From Pullulanibacillus camelliae (GTDB lineage Bacteria; Bacillota; Bacilli; Bacillales; Sporolactobacillaceae), in contig NZ_BMIR01000004.1 of the NCBI RefSeq assembly GCF_014642655.1, forward strand, positions 177,141-241,140: a DNA stretch of 64,000 bases, read 5' to 3'. Below the pieces are notes generated by a model. The model did no database searches, was not told the DNA's origin, and worked only from the letters and a program-made list of their open reading frames with translations. The translations under genes and the position numbers were made by a program. Positions 34,403 to 44,211 of this stretch are shown in pieces; the stretch's first letter is position 1; the number at the start of each line of letters is the position of its first letter.

Positions 34403-34770
34403 AATGTATAAACATCTTTATATTACAGAATAAAGGCTACCTGTGAATTATGTCAAAACTATTTTACATTTTAGGGGTATAACTTTACTTAGGTTAAATC
34501 ATTGCGATTAAAAGGGCCACATGAATGAGGCACCTCTGATTTGTGTGACCCTGAGTTTTTATTTAACCCCACTAGTAATACAAGATGAGTGTGTCTCACT
34601 CATTCCATGTATAAAATGATAACGTTAGAGTATTTTTAGGTAGTGCTACTGCAAAAATTAAATAAATAAACAAAACTTGCTGGTAATAAGCCAAATATTT
34701 TAGAATTAGATTAATTATTGATGAGCCAAATATATGGATATTTATTCTATTGCAGTAAGATTGAATTCAT
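34403..34770. other. Gap without a gene
   Basis: AT-rich. An imperfect GGGCCACA/TGTGACCC hairpin near 34519-34553 followed by TTTTTATTT may be a terminator. Nothing else seen. Confidence 0.4.
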
Positions 34771-35121
34771 CTACAAATGGGTAAGAATATTAATGAGCTT
34801 TCCGAAAGGATCTCTTACATAAAAACGCCGTACTCCCCACGATTCTTCTACAGGACCATACTCGATCGGTATCTCTGCTTCCTTTACACGCGTTAATGCA
34901 GTGTCTAGATCATCAACTTCAATGGATAGGTCAGGTACTGGTGTCCCCGAACCTCCCTCTGAAAGAAAACTAATCTGCGTGTCCATTTTCTCATGGGAGC
35001 CGTAAGTTGAAATAAACCCCATATCCATCAGTTGATCTAGTCCAAGTATCTCCTTGTAAAAATACGTTGCTTTAGAAACGTCCTGTGTTTCAATATTGGC
35101 GACAATTCGTTTAACCTTCAT
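34771..35121 (-). CDS. Glyoxalase/VOC-family protein
   Basis: 116 residues from the ATG at 35121, chosen for GGAGGGTGTACAGA upstream. One VOC unit of two beta-alpha-beta-beta-beta halves: VKRIVANIETQDVSKATYFYKEILG at the start and VRRFYVRDPFGKLINILTHL at the end (marks: ATYFYKEILGL, FYVRDPFGKLINI). Such proteins bind a metal and act in resistance or lyase reactions. Function unknown. Its ribosome-binding site lies inside a fragment of a response regulator gene. Confidence 0.82.
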   Translation of the reverse strand: MKVKRIVANIETQDVSKATYFYKEILGLDQLMDMGFISTYGSHEKMDTQISFLSEGGSGTPVPDLSIEVDDLDTALTRVKEAEIPIEYGPVEESWGVRRFYVRDPFGKLINILTHL

Positions 35122-35243
35122 TCTGTACACCCTCCAGCGCTTGAGCAGCGTCACCAGTCATTTTTACATGAAATCCGTCATTCTCCAAAAAGTCCCTTAG
35201 TAGCTCAACAATACTTTGATCATCGTCCACAACCAGGATTGTT
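35112..35243 (-). pseudogene. Response regulator receiver-domain fragment
   Basis: Minus strand reads TILVVDDDQSIVELLRDFLE then NDGFHVKMTGDAAQALE, the first 40 residues of a CheY-like receiver domain with the acidic pair DDD. The rest (phosphorylated Asp, Thr, Lys) is missing and the frame runs into the VOC gene start. Confidence 0.75.
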
Positions 35244-35569
35244 TATCGTCCACCACAAAAATCTCACCTTTTGATCCGAAGAATCGTCTTTTAAACCCCT
35301 CCAGTCGAAATTATTTTAAGTTTATCATTTTTTCAACCGCGATCAAGCCGGGGCGTGCGTTTTGTGATGAGTTATTGATGGTTTTGTGACCTTTTTACAC
35401 CTTTGTTTGAGACATTCCATTGTTATTCTCTTAATAGCGTGGCGGTCCGAAACCCGGTCCGGCCATGAATGAATTAAAGGAGGTTTAGAAAATCATAGTT
35501 TTTCGTTCTTTCCATTCGGTGCTTTGTTTTGTCTCACACGCTTCTGTTTTGTAGCGTTACGCATATTCG

Positions 35570-35701
35570 CGATTCGCTATCGTTACAGGGATTCCAATCA
35601 ACAGAACCCGAGACATGATTTCGACCCTTAAAAGGCGAGTCGCCGAAGGAAGAATTGACGAAGCAGAATTTCAAAGACTGAAAGAGCTTCTTACAAAGTA
35701 A
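35570..35701 (+). pseudogene. Remnant ending in a SHOCT-like motif
   Basis: The open stretch ends STLKRRVAEGRIDEAEFQRLKELLTK; the part LKRRVAEGRIDEAEFQRLK is a SHOCT motif (short C-terminal oligomerisation helix pair). Upstream codons contain stops, so the hydrophobic N-terminus usual in such proteins is lost. Confidence 0.5.
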
Positions 35702-35773
35702 AGACCCTGCAATCAGAATCGATTATTGTAAGATGACTCCACAACACAGATTCAATCGAAGGGGGGAAATCTT

Positions 35774-36204
35774 ATGTTGGCTCAAATTGTTTTATTCGAT
35801 GGGTTTGATCTTTTTGACGCTGCGGCACCTTATGAGGTATTGAATGCGGCAAGTACAATCTCAGGGGCGCGTTGGATTTGGATGTCTTAGGCGTAACAGG
35901 GACAATCCCCATGACTGCGCGTGTCGAGGACGAAGGAAATCTGATTACTAGTGAGGGGATAACAACAGGCCTTGATATTGCCTTATATGTAGTCGAACGG
36001 GAGTTGGGGCCGCGTATTGCCCATGAGGTGGAAAAATTATTCGAGTATGAACGTCGCGGAACCATCTGGTGTGAAAAAGGCCTTGTCCCAATTGATGCAG
36101 ATTCTCATCCCAATTCAGACACGAGGTCAATAGATGAGGCCCCTTTCGATAAAACATCTAAAGAACGTGTCCCTGTCGGCAGTGCTCTTTTTGATGGAAC
36201 ATGA
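35774..36204 (+). pseudogene. DJ-1/PfpI-family gene with internal deletion and frameshift
   Basis: GGGGGG precedes ATG 35774. The first part, MLAQIVLFDGFDLFDAAAPY, is the N-terminus of the PfpI/ThiJ family. After about residue 33 the frame shifts and resumes late in the domain: VEDEGNLITSEGITTGLDIALYVVERELGP (marks: NLITSEGITTGLDIAL). The central part with the catalytic Cys elbow is absent. The 3' end merges with the next fragment. Confidence 0.75.
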
Positions 36205-36489
36205 CGATTTCTACCCCCATCGGTAAGCAATTTGTTTTGGCAAAAATCTCTTCTGATAGCGAATCCGTACAAGGTTCTGTCGAACAAGACGGTGAGATCA
36301 GCGAGTTTATCGACCCTGTGATCACCGGCAATCAGATGACCTGGACGCAACACATATCAAAATCGATCTCTCTGAAACTTAAATTTGAAACCACAGTGGA
36401 CGGCAACAAGATGGAGGACATTGTCAAAGCCGGTTCTTCCCTCCTCAAAGTTCACTGGAGAACGTGTCGTAAAAACCGAAGCTGAGTGA
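36110..36489 (+). pseudogene. Frameshifted small soluble-protein gene
   Basis: Two frames combine to VGSALFDGTW then TISTPIGKQFVLAKI, GSVEQDGEISEF, QMTWTQHISKSISLKLKFET and, after another shift, PSSKFTGERVVKTEAE. The pattern (G.W..TI.TPIG.., SG.V.QDGE, TW.Q.I.KP) resembles a small beta-rich domain seen in many uncharacterised bacterial proteins. An open segment 36201-36485 exists but has a wrong C-terminus. Confidence 0.5.
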
Positions 36490-36638
36490 TTGTGTCTTGT
36501 TTAGACGATAAACGGCTTAATAAGGGCTTTTCAGGGGATCATGGGTTCCATTGGGTGAAATCTGTGAGTAATTGGACTCGAATGATCCCCTCAATATTCT
36601 TTACAGATCGTTTGAATTCACTAAGAAGGGAAAGTTTT

Positions 36639-37304
36639 ATGAAGCTCATAAAAAATAAGGTTTTGTACGTAACCATGATTGCTATTTCAGTTGCCTACAT
36701 TGTCTATGTCGTATCTGCTAATTTGTTTTTTGATCCACAGGCTACTCACTTTTTGAGCCATAAAACCAGTCTCAATCATTCCATAAATGTACCTGTCTGG
36801 TTAAATGTATTGCATATTCATGTGATTGTCGCCTGTCTGGCGATAGTAACAGGCACGATTAACTTTTTAAACAAGATTCAACGAAAATACCGAAAGTTTC
36901 ATAGGATGAATGGCTACCTCTATATTCTTGCCGTTTTTGCTGTTTGCGGAACTTCGGGTTATATGGCTCCTTATGCAACAGGCGGAAGAATCAATAGTAT
37001 GGCGTTTAATCTTATGAATATTATTTGGATACTCATGACCATCACAGCATTGATCCAGATCAAACGAAAACAGGTCAATAAGCACCGGAAATGGATGGTC
37101 CGAAGTTATGCCTACTGTTTTACCAACCTGCTTATCAAATTCTTGACATTCGTTCTCTATGATGTGCTTGGTATGCAATATGATATGAGTTACACATCGG
37201 CTATCTTGGGAACGATCCTTTTAAATTACAGCCTTGCCGAGATAGTCATCCGAAGGGTTTACAGGATTCCCACCCATTTGGGGCTGAGCAAGAATATCAA
37301 TTGA
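36639..37304 (+). CDS. DUF2306 membrane protein
   Basis: 221 residues from the ATG at 36639 (GAAGGGAAAG upstream; the open frame extends 51 codons further without a better start). Six membrane helices. HIHVIVACLAIVTGTINF, RKFHRMNGYLYILAV and KQVNKHRKWMVRSYAYCF contain the conserved histidines (H-R-x-x-G, K-H-R-x-W) of DUF2306, which may bind heme like other His-rich membrane families. Function unknown. Intact, although its neighbours are broken. Confidence 0.82.
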   Translation: MKLIKNKVLYVTMIAISVAYIVYVVSANLFFDPQATHFLSHKTSLNHSINVPVWLNVLHIHVIVACLAIVTGTINFLNKIQRKYRKFHRMNGYLYILAVFAVCGTSGYMAPYATGGRINSMAFNLMNIIWILMTITALIQIKRKQVNKHRKWMVRSYAYCFTNLLIKFLTFVLYDVLGMQYDMSYTSAILGTILLNYSLAEIVIRRVYRIPTHLGLSKNIN

Positions 37305-38028
37305 AGTTCAATTTCCGATTAAAGATCCGTGCTGCGTTAGGCTTGACCGCAACAGGAAACCGTCACCTAATTTTATTCAATATTCCTTCATTCGCTCGCT
37401 GGAAATCATTTGGGTCTTTGATCATATCTAGCTTTCTATGTTTTGTTGCCCATCTTGACATTTTTTCATAACAAATAATGTGCTATCCATTCGTACTACG
37501 CGCCAACAAGCGCCTCAGGTTGTCATCAATAAATTTATTATCGACATGGTTGATTCAGCCTCCGGCAAAATGGCCCTAGATCAACTCGATTGGATTAAAA
37601 ACAGCATAGAGTAATCGCCTTTATCTTTTCGGGATACATACTTTACAATTATTTTTAGTTTCTTGCCTTGACGAACTTACACCTATTTTGCCCCACTATT
37701 ATTGTTATTCAATAATATCGCCTGATCGTATTATAAGGCTAACCAGTCATCTGGTTAGCCTATTTAGATTATTCTGGAGGTAGTCGGGGAAGAACGATCT
37801 GGCCAGTAGGACTTAATCCCGCCTGTAATACTGCCCACCTCACTCTCGTAAAAACATGTTTGAGGCTGGTTGGGACAGGGATCCTTATAACAAATGAAGC
37901 TATGAGATTACAAGATTTGTGTGGAGCCACCTGCGAATACAAAAAAGGAGACGTGATCATACATGGATCCAGTCATTGACATGGATATTATCTGTAGTAA
38001 ATAGCTAAATGATCTCTCGCAATCATAG
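37305..38028. other. Decayed intergenic stretch with a strong hairpin
   Basis: Contains coding-like scraps, for example APQVVINKFIIDMVDSASGK at about 37505-37610 (plus strand), and WPVGLNPACNTAHLTLVKT at about 37800-37860. Neither was recognised. A perfect GGCTAACCAG/CTGGTTAGCC hairpin (37737-37760) followed by TATTT looks like a terminator. Confidence 0.45.
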
Positions 38029-38934
38029 TTAGAATGAGTGGTTTCCTTCTCTAGGTAGCCCTTTAAAGTATTCTAAAACTATTTTTCGGAAATCTAGGGC
38101 GGCATGTGATAAATAACGACTTCTATGCCATGAGAGACCTATTTCTCGCATAGATTTAAGTTCTTCAACTCGAAGAAATTTTACATGTTCCTCCTGTGAT
38201 GAGCTCCATGTAGATGTCTCCGGAATAAAGGCAATGCCGATTTCTGCTTCCACAAGTGAACGCAGTCTGGCCGGTTCGTCTCCCTCATATACGTGTTTGG
38301 GTGTAAAACCAACGGATTGGCAAACGCGGTCGGTCAAATCACGGGTGGAGTAACCATGTTTTAATCCTACGAATAACTCATCCTTCAGTTCCAAAATCGA
38401 TACGCTGTTCCGATCTACGAAATGATGCCCTTTTGGAACAGCCAATACAAAGGAATCGAGCGCGATTATTTTACATTCAAGGTCCTCACCATGTATCGGC
38501 GGCGATGATAAACAGAAGTCGATCTCACCACGATGGAGAGGTTCAAGCATTTCCTCCGTTTTTAACATTTGGACATGAAAATGCGCATGAGGCCGCCTGA
38601 CACGGAAGTCTTGTAAGATTTGTGTCAATGAATTAGCTGTGGTAACAGCCAATTCAACTGATCCACTCTCAGAACTGGATAAGTCACTAATCTCCTGCCT
38701 CCCCTGTGCCAATTCAAAAAGCGCTTTGTCCACACGGTTAAGAAAGGCACGGCCAAACTTGTTCAGTCGAAGTACTCGCCCAGTCCTGTCAAATAGAGGA
38801 ACACCTAAGTCCTCCTCCAGACGTTGGATCGTTTTGCTTAGAGAGGACTGCGTGACGTGCAGACTCTTCGCGGCAGCGGTTATATGTTGAAGTCTGGCCA
38901 CTACTTGAAAATATTGCAATTGCAGAAGCTCCAT
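38029..38934 (-). CDS. LysR-family transcriptional regulator
   Basis: 301 residues from the ATG at 38934, which gives the standard LysR start MELLQLQYFQVVARLQHITA; 19 further codons are open upstream. The helix-turn-helix (16-60) has AAKSLHVTQSSLSKTIQRLE and LFDRTGRVLRL; a substrate-binding domain follows. It is divergent from a broken Bcr/CflA pump and upstream of an amidohydrolase, the typical LysR control position. The effector is unknown. Confidence 0.9.
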   Translation of the reverse strand: MELLQLQYFQVVARLQHITAAAKSLHVTQSSLSKTIQRLEEDLGVPLFDRTGRVLRLNKFGRAFLNRVDKALFELAQGRQEISDLSSSESGSVELAVTTANSLTQILQDFRVRRPHAHFHVQMLKTEEMLEPLHRGEIDFCLSSPPIHGEDLECKIIALDSFVLAVPKGHHFVDRNSVSILELKDELFVGLKHGYSTRDLTDRVCQSVGFTPKHVYEGDEPARLRSLVEAEIGIAFIPETSTWSSSQEEHVKFLRVEELKSMREIGLSWHRSRYLSHAALDFRKIVLEYFKGLPREGNHSF

Positions 38935-39040
38935 TCCGCTTCCATTCCTTTCAGTCAATATATCCATGAATTTAAATGCGTTGGACTCCATTATAAAATT
39001 GATTTACGGTTACTTCAAGGGCGTTTTAGGGAGGTGTATC

Positions 39041-40240
39041 ATGGAACAACTGAATGATTCATTAAATGACTCATACAAAGGACCGAAAAAAATTATGGAT
39101 GGGGATTTTGCTTAGCTTGTTGACGGCACTTGGCCCGTTATTCTTGGATAAGCATTTGTCTTCTTTACCATCACTTACTAACGATTTGCACACCGGTGCC
39201 TCACTTGCAAAACTAAGTTTGACTGCTTGTCTGTTTGCCTGGCGTTCGGTCAATTGATTGCAGATCCGCTCAGTGATGTACGTGGCAGGCGTAAACCATT
39301 AACTATCGTACTCGCGGCCTATAGGCCTATACGATCGCTTCCTTGCTTGCGGCCATCAGTACCTCGATTTGGTCGCTGATTATATTGCGTTTTATTCAAG
39401 GAGTTGGAAGTTCGGCGGGCATCGTGTGATATCTCGGGCGATATCACGGGATTTATACTCCGGTAATGAATTGACGAAGTTTTTTCGATATTAATGCTTA
39501 TTATGGGGGGCACCGATTGCAGGCGGTCAAATACTGCATATAACTTCCTGGCATGGTGTGTTTATTCTACTCGCGATCATTGGCATGATCATGTTTTTCG
39601 CTGTGTTTTTCAATTTGCCTGAAACATTGTCAAAGGAACGCCGTGCTACAGGTGGAATCAAAGAAACACTGTCGACGTTACGCGATTTTATTGGTATCGG
39701 GTTTTGTCGGTTATGCAGTTGATCCAAGGACTTGTGATGGGCAGAATGTTTGCCTATATATCAGGTTCTCCTTTTGTTCTGCAAAACATTTTCGGTGTTT
39801 CGCCACAATGTTTTGCGTGATCTTTGCCATTAACGAACTCGGTATTGTTGTCACCGAAAAGCTCGTAGACAGGGGAGAAGAAGGTCAATTGCTGCTGATT
39901 GGTCTTTCTTTAGCCGCTGCAGGTGGCCTCGAATGGTTTGGCATGATTCTTTCGAACACCAGCTTGATTGCCATACTCATCCCTTTGTTTTTTGTTGTGG
40001 CCGGTACCGGTATGATCAATAAGACCAGTTTTTCTTTGGCGATGCAGAATCAAGGAACATCCGTAGGCGGTGCTTCGGCACTTCTTGGCGTGCTGCCTTT
40101 TGTGTTTTGGGCGGTCGTCGCACCTCTAGTTGGCATCGGTAGCAGTCACACGGCTTGACCCCTGGGGATCATCATTGCGATCGTGGATGTCGGTGCCATC
40201 GTGTGTTATATGCTTTTAACGAGGGAGCCATGCACTTGAT
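39041..40240 (+). pseudogene. Bcr/CflA-type MFS drug efflux pump, multiply frameshifted
   Basis: GGGAGGTG precedes ATG 39041. Restoring frames gives MGILLSLLTALGPLFLDKHL, then FGQLIADPLSDVRGRRKPL (MFS signature loop, Bcr type), HGVFILLAIIGMIMFF, and MGRMFAYISGSPFVLQNIFGV. At least four frameshifts or stops occur. The original would have been about 400 residues with 12 helices. Open segments at 39643-40158 and elsewhere are pieces of it. Confidence 0.85.
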
Positions 40241-40276
40241 ACTTCTAATCAAACATCACAAGTAGGAGGAATATAC

Positions 40277-41269
40277 ATGTCAAACAAAATAAGTTTCATT
40301 GGAATCGAGGAACACTGGACCACCCCCGAACTAACTGCAGTGCTCAAGGGGCTGCCAGAGGGAAGACGTGACGAGAGTCTGTCATTCAACGAGATAGGAG
40401 ACAATCTCACCAGACTGGAGGACATCAGCGACGCACGAATCGCGGCCATGGACGAGCAGGGCATCGAAATGCACATCATCTCCCTTGCTCCGCCAGCGAC
40501 TATTCCCCTCGCTCCTGCCGAGACGGTCGCGCTCAGCCGGGAGATGAACGACATCGCAGCCGAAGCGGTCCGTCGCTATCCATCACGCCTTCGAGCGATG
40601 ACCACTCTCCCGATGGCTGAGCCAGCCGCCGTCGCTAGCGAGCTCGAGCGTGCGGCAAGTCTCGGTTTCGTCGGAGCTATGGTTTATGGTCGCATTGGCG
40701 AGACGACACTCGACGATCCCTGCTACGATGACCTGTTTGCAACCGCGGTGACTCTCGGTCAGCCAGTCTTCATCCACCCCCAAATCCCCTCGAATGTCGT
40801 CCGTAAAGCAGCTTATTCCGGATTGGGTCCGATGACCGACTTGGCGCTGTCGACCTTCTCGTGGGGATGGCATCTTGAGGCGGCAATCGCCGCTTTGCGC
40901 CTGATAGCCCGGGGTACCTTCGATCGATACCCCAACCTCAAGATCATTCTCGGCCACTGGGGCGAGCTTCTCTTGTTCTGGCAGGACAGGATAAACAGCC
41001 TGTCTCACATCGCCGGCCTGGAGCAAAAGGTGTCGGACTACATCCGCTCGAACTTTTTCATCACGAGTTCCGGCATGTTCAACCCTGCGTTGCTCCATCA
41101 TGCCCTCGAGGTGACCACGATTGACAAGGTAATGTTCTCAACGGACTATCCCTTCCAACGGCCGACCCAGGATGAGCTTCAGCGGTTTCTGACCGAGTTC
41201 GACACCGACGAAGACCGCAACAAGTTCAGCAACGACAATGCCCGCCGTCTCTTCGGTATTGACCAGTAA
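40277..41269 (+). CDS. Amidohydrolase-2 family enzyme (ACMSD/resorcylate decarboxylase-like)
   Basis: 330 residues, TIM-barrel metal enzyme. Ligand motifs are in order: IGIEEHW (residues 8-14), VFIHPQ (about 160), KIILGHWGE (about 230) and MFSTDYPF (about 284) with the metal Asp. The EEH start rather than HxH is typical of the decarboxylating subgroup (gamma-resorcylate, 2,3-dihydroxybenzoate). AGGAGGAATATAC precedes the ATG. Base composition is much more GC-rich than every neighbour, so it was probably acquired from a GC-rich donor. Likely LysR-controlled aromatic acid degradation or detoxification. Confidence 0.85.
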   Translation: MSNKISFIGIEEHWTTPELTAVLKGLPEGRRDESLSFNEIGDNLTRLEDISDARIAAMDEQGIEMHIISLAPPATIPLAPAETVALSREMNDIAAEAVRRYPSRLRAMTTLPMAEPAAVASELERAASLGFVGAMVYGRIGETTLDDPCYDDLFATAVTLGQPVFIHPQIPSNVVRKAAYSGLGPMTDLALSTFSWGWHLEAAIAALRLIARGTFDRYPNLKIILGHWGELLLFWQDRINSLSHIAGLEQKVSDYIRSNFFITSSGMFNPALLHHALEVTTIDKVMFSTDYPFQRPTQDELQRFLTEFDTDEDRNKFSNDNARRLFGIDQ

Positions 41270-41574
41270 AGTAAGTGATCGGGAGCGTTCGTACTATGAT
41301 CAAGGGATGATAATGATTTAGGGATTTCCAGCCTTTTTGTTTAAGCCCAGCTGATAAGATTTTATGGGTTCCCTAAAAGGTTATTGTCATACAAGAATAA
41401 ATTGTTATGACAAGAGAACTATTATCGGCACAGATGTATTCGGATTGAGAACCTTGACTCTATCAATAAAAACACCGGGAATAGGGCATGAAACTCAATC
41501 GATAATCCCTGTTATCGGTTGAGTTTGGCCGAAATGACCATGTATTTTACGTATCGTTGCCATCCCCCTACTTA

Positions 41575-41665
41575 GTAGCATTGACGAAATAAATCCTAAT
41601 TAGGTCAATCAAGAGTTAAAAAGCACTGATTCAAGACTTCGGGTCAAATCAGCGCTTACTCGTTT
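41575..41665. repeat. Hairpin repeat, copy 1 (partial)
   Basis: TAATTAGGTCAATCAAGAGT, then AAGCACTGATT ... AATCAGCGCTT stem. Same block as at 47365-47445 and, degenerate, 49560-49625. Confidence 0.65.
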
Positions 41666-41803
41666 CGGCTATTGCGGTAGAGTCAAATTTCTCTTTTAGG
41701 GTATCTAGATGTCGTGGATTTGGTCTGAATATTCAGTTATAAGAGATACAGGAATGCCCTCTGTATGACCGAAATATATTTTATTACAGTTTTTTTATTC
41801 GCT

Positions 41804-42240
41804 CTATTTTTCCTTGAACATGTGTTGAATTCGCGGTTTTGCCATAGCGAAGCCTGTTGAAATGCTTTCAGACCATTCATCATTCCTTTCCATTACCTTA
41901 AAGTAGACAATTTTCTCAGCTGCATCCATATGTGTTAGACTATGCATAGGTTTTAGTCTCTTTCGGATTTCCTTATTAGTTCTTTCAATCCAGTTTGTTG
42001 TCTAGATGGCATAGCGTATTTCAGATGGATGATCCAAGATTTTTTTAAGAGTATTTAGAGATTCTCCTCCCAAGAGGTTACAATTTTAGGATATCGGCTT
42101 GTCCATTCCTTTTTTAAAGGATTCGAACTCTGAAAAAGCAATCTGTTTAGTTGGCGCTTTATAGATTGGTTTTAGGGCTTTGGCTAATTCATATTGGTAC
42201 TTCTTTCGAGCTTTATTGAGCCAATCTACTTGATATCTGA
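41804..42240 (-). pseudogene. IS256-family (Mutator) transposase C-terminal remnant
   Basis: Restoring frames on the minus strand gives YPKIVTSWEENLNTLKKFL, HPSEIRYAI.TTNWIERTNK, EIRKRLKPMHSLTHMDAAEK and IVYFKVMERNDEW, the conserved end of IS256 transposases (YP...I..TTN.IE..N..IRKR.K). There are several stops. No inverted terminal repeats seen. Confidence 0.8.
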
Positions 42241-42763
42241 TTGAATTTTATTTTTAAATAATTATCTAAATTCAACATTATCTCACTCTGCATGGGCATC
42301 TTTTAGATATTATTCTGGCCCAATTTTCTTTACCATTTAATTGGTCCAAATATCCAAGTAACATTCTTAATTGATTATTTGTATAACCCATTCTTAACCT
42401 TACATCTTTTGTTGAATCATTTGGCTTTCTAAGGTGGGAAAAATAAAGGGATGTCACCATATACGGGAACATGACTTAGGGTCCTAGCATCCAGCTTCTT
42501 TTGAAGAGCCACACAAGGGGTCACGCTTGTCCCATCCACTAAAGGCTTGGCCAACTCACGCAAAGGTTGGATCACCCCCTCTCCTTCCTGTGAGTTCCCT
42601 GCATATTGCCCTAGCACCCTGATAATCTTCCTGTAACAAAAAATTTTAAAAAAGGCTTCTCAAAAGTTTAATCAACCAATGAGAGGCCTCTTTAGATTAC
42701 TTAGAAATTAGCAAAATGTTACCGTATTACATTCTAGGACAGTGGACCTGACCCCTAGTCCCA
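42241..42763. other. Gap with integrase-tail remnant
   Basis: 42651-42720 carries AAAGGCTTCTCAAAAGTTTA ... ATGAGAGGCCTCTTTAGATT ... TTAGCAAAATGTTA, matching the integrase 3' end at 45920-45995. The rest (42241-42640) has short open frames on the minus strand, for example QYAGNSQEGEGVIQPLREL, that were not recognised. Confidence 0.55.
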
Positions 42764-44149
42764 TTAAATTGTTGTATCAAACAAATCAACCTGATAATTA
42801 AGTTCGTATTGGCTTGAGTCTATTCCTGTCGAGAGTGAAAGTCCATTAACAAACCTATTCCAATCATCAACATAATTATCCTCTGCCCAAGTATTATGAT
42901 AACTCTGATACCGTGAAAGGCCGCTTGTCTTTTGATCTTCTGTTTTGCTTTTATACAATTCGATCAAAACATTTATGTCATTCTTGAATGATTGGTTTAT
43001 ATCTGTTGTTTGTAAATGACTAACCATCTTGTTAATAATGTTTGAAACAAGCTCTTTATCCCAATCCATCGCAAAAGCTTCGTTGTTCCTGACAAAGGGG
43101 TCCTCTTGCATATCCTTCACATAATCACTAGCACGCTCATTCTGGTCCTTGATGAAATTATCGAACGCGGTATCTAACTTAGACTTTATGCCATCACTTA
43201 AGTGATAGTTTTCGGTAATTAATGTATATTTCATGGCAGTAAGTCCAAGCTTCACACCATATTCTTCTTCTGATTTATTTTTGTTGTAACTTATTTCTGC
43301 CCTATGTTTGTTGTGACCTATTTCAAAAGAATTGAAGTCAGCGTTCTTTGTTTCCTTGATCACTGTACCAACCGCTGCCAAATCATCGATACTCATTCCA
43401 TTTGAGCTTATAAAATTCACATCAGGGTGCTTTGAATCCAATGCATAGCGCAATTGTTCACCCATAAATTGGTTATCATTCAATAGCCATTCATTCTCGG
43501 TCCCTTTGATTCCCGCATAGTCTTTATTTTCTTGAATGAAATCCGCGTAAGCGTTTTTACGTTGTTGAAAAAAATCCATGATGCTATCTTTAAACTGGTC
43601 TTTATTGATGTTTATACCATTTTCGGAAAAAAAGGTGTCCGCCATTTCTGAAAATTGATCAGCATATTTCTCAACATGTGAATAGATCATATCATCTAAT
43701 TTTTGAAGCTGTTCCTCTTGTTCTTTACCCGAATAGCGCATGTTAATTTGTGATTGAAATTGTACATATTCAGAGGCAAAATAATCTAAATCATAAGCTA
43801 CTTGATCAGTGGAAGAGTAGCTGGATTGCTTACTGGCTAATTGTAATTCTAAAGGTGCCCAATTAATGGCTACATTTTTTAAGTCGCCTTCGCGCAGTGA
43901 CAATACCTCTTCACGCGTCATTTGTTGGCGGTCAAATGTAATTGTACCATCTGCTTGTTTTGACAAATGGACAAGGATGGGTGATGTACTCCTACGAAGG
44001 GCCTGTTCCTTGTAGGTATCTTGATTGAGAACATCATCTTCTGTAGTAAATGAACGGTCACTATCTAGTGAGTCCAAAGTGCTGACATTAAAATTGTCTT
44101 TATAAATATTTGAATCATAATTTCTTGCTATAAAAGGATTGACTCTCAC
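42764..44149 (-). CDS. Hypothetical protein, soluble, 461 residues
   Basis: Starts at GTG 44149 with GGGAGGAAAAGG upstream. No signal peptide, no membrane helix, no motif recognised. Rich in Asp, Asn, Gln and Ser with long predicted helices (about 120-200 and 290-420), for example EEQLQKLDDMIYSHVEKYA. The N-terminus (MRVNPFIARNYDS) looks like the disordered start of export substrates of Bacillota, which is only an impression. Lies 62 bp downstream of a secreted-protein gene and is probably co-transcribed. Confidence 0.7.
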   Translation of the reverse strand: MRVNPFIARNYDSNIYKDNFNVSTLDSLDSDRSFTTEDDVLNQDTYKEQALRRSTSPILVHLSKQADGTITFDRQQMTREEVLSLREGDLKNVAINWAPLELQLASKQSSYSSTDQVAYDLDYFASEYVQFQSQINMRYSGKEQEEQLQKLDDMIYSHVEKYADQFSEMADTFFSENGININKDQFKDSIMDFFQQRKNAYADFIQENKDYAGIKGTENEWLLNDNQFMGEQLRYALDSKHPDVNFISSNGMSIDDLAAVGTVIKETKNADFNSFEIGHNKHRAEISYNKNKSEEEYGVKLGLTAMKYTLITENYHLSDGIKSKLDTAFDNFIKDQNERASDYVKDMQEDPFVRNNEAFAMDWDKELVSNIINKMVSHLQTTDINQSFKNDINVLIELYKSKTEDQKTSGLSRYQSYHNTWAEDNYVDDWNRFVNGLSLSTGIDSSQYELNYQVDLFDTTI

Positions 44150-44211
44150 GCCTTTTCCTCCCTAATAGTTATTCGGTCTTATGATGTTTATTTCATGAAT
44201 GATAAAAAGTT

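Noticed and set aside
37769..37960. 63-codon open frame on the minus strand before the LysR gene
   Set aside because: The opposite strand looks equally coding-like and both lack start signals; treated as decayed DNA.
40583..41101. 172-codon open frame opposite the amidohydrolase
   Set aside because: Antisense frame kept open by high GC content; the plus-strand protein has all metal ligands.
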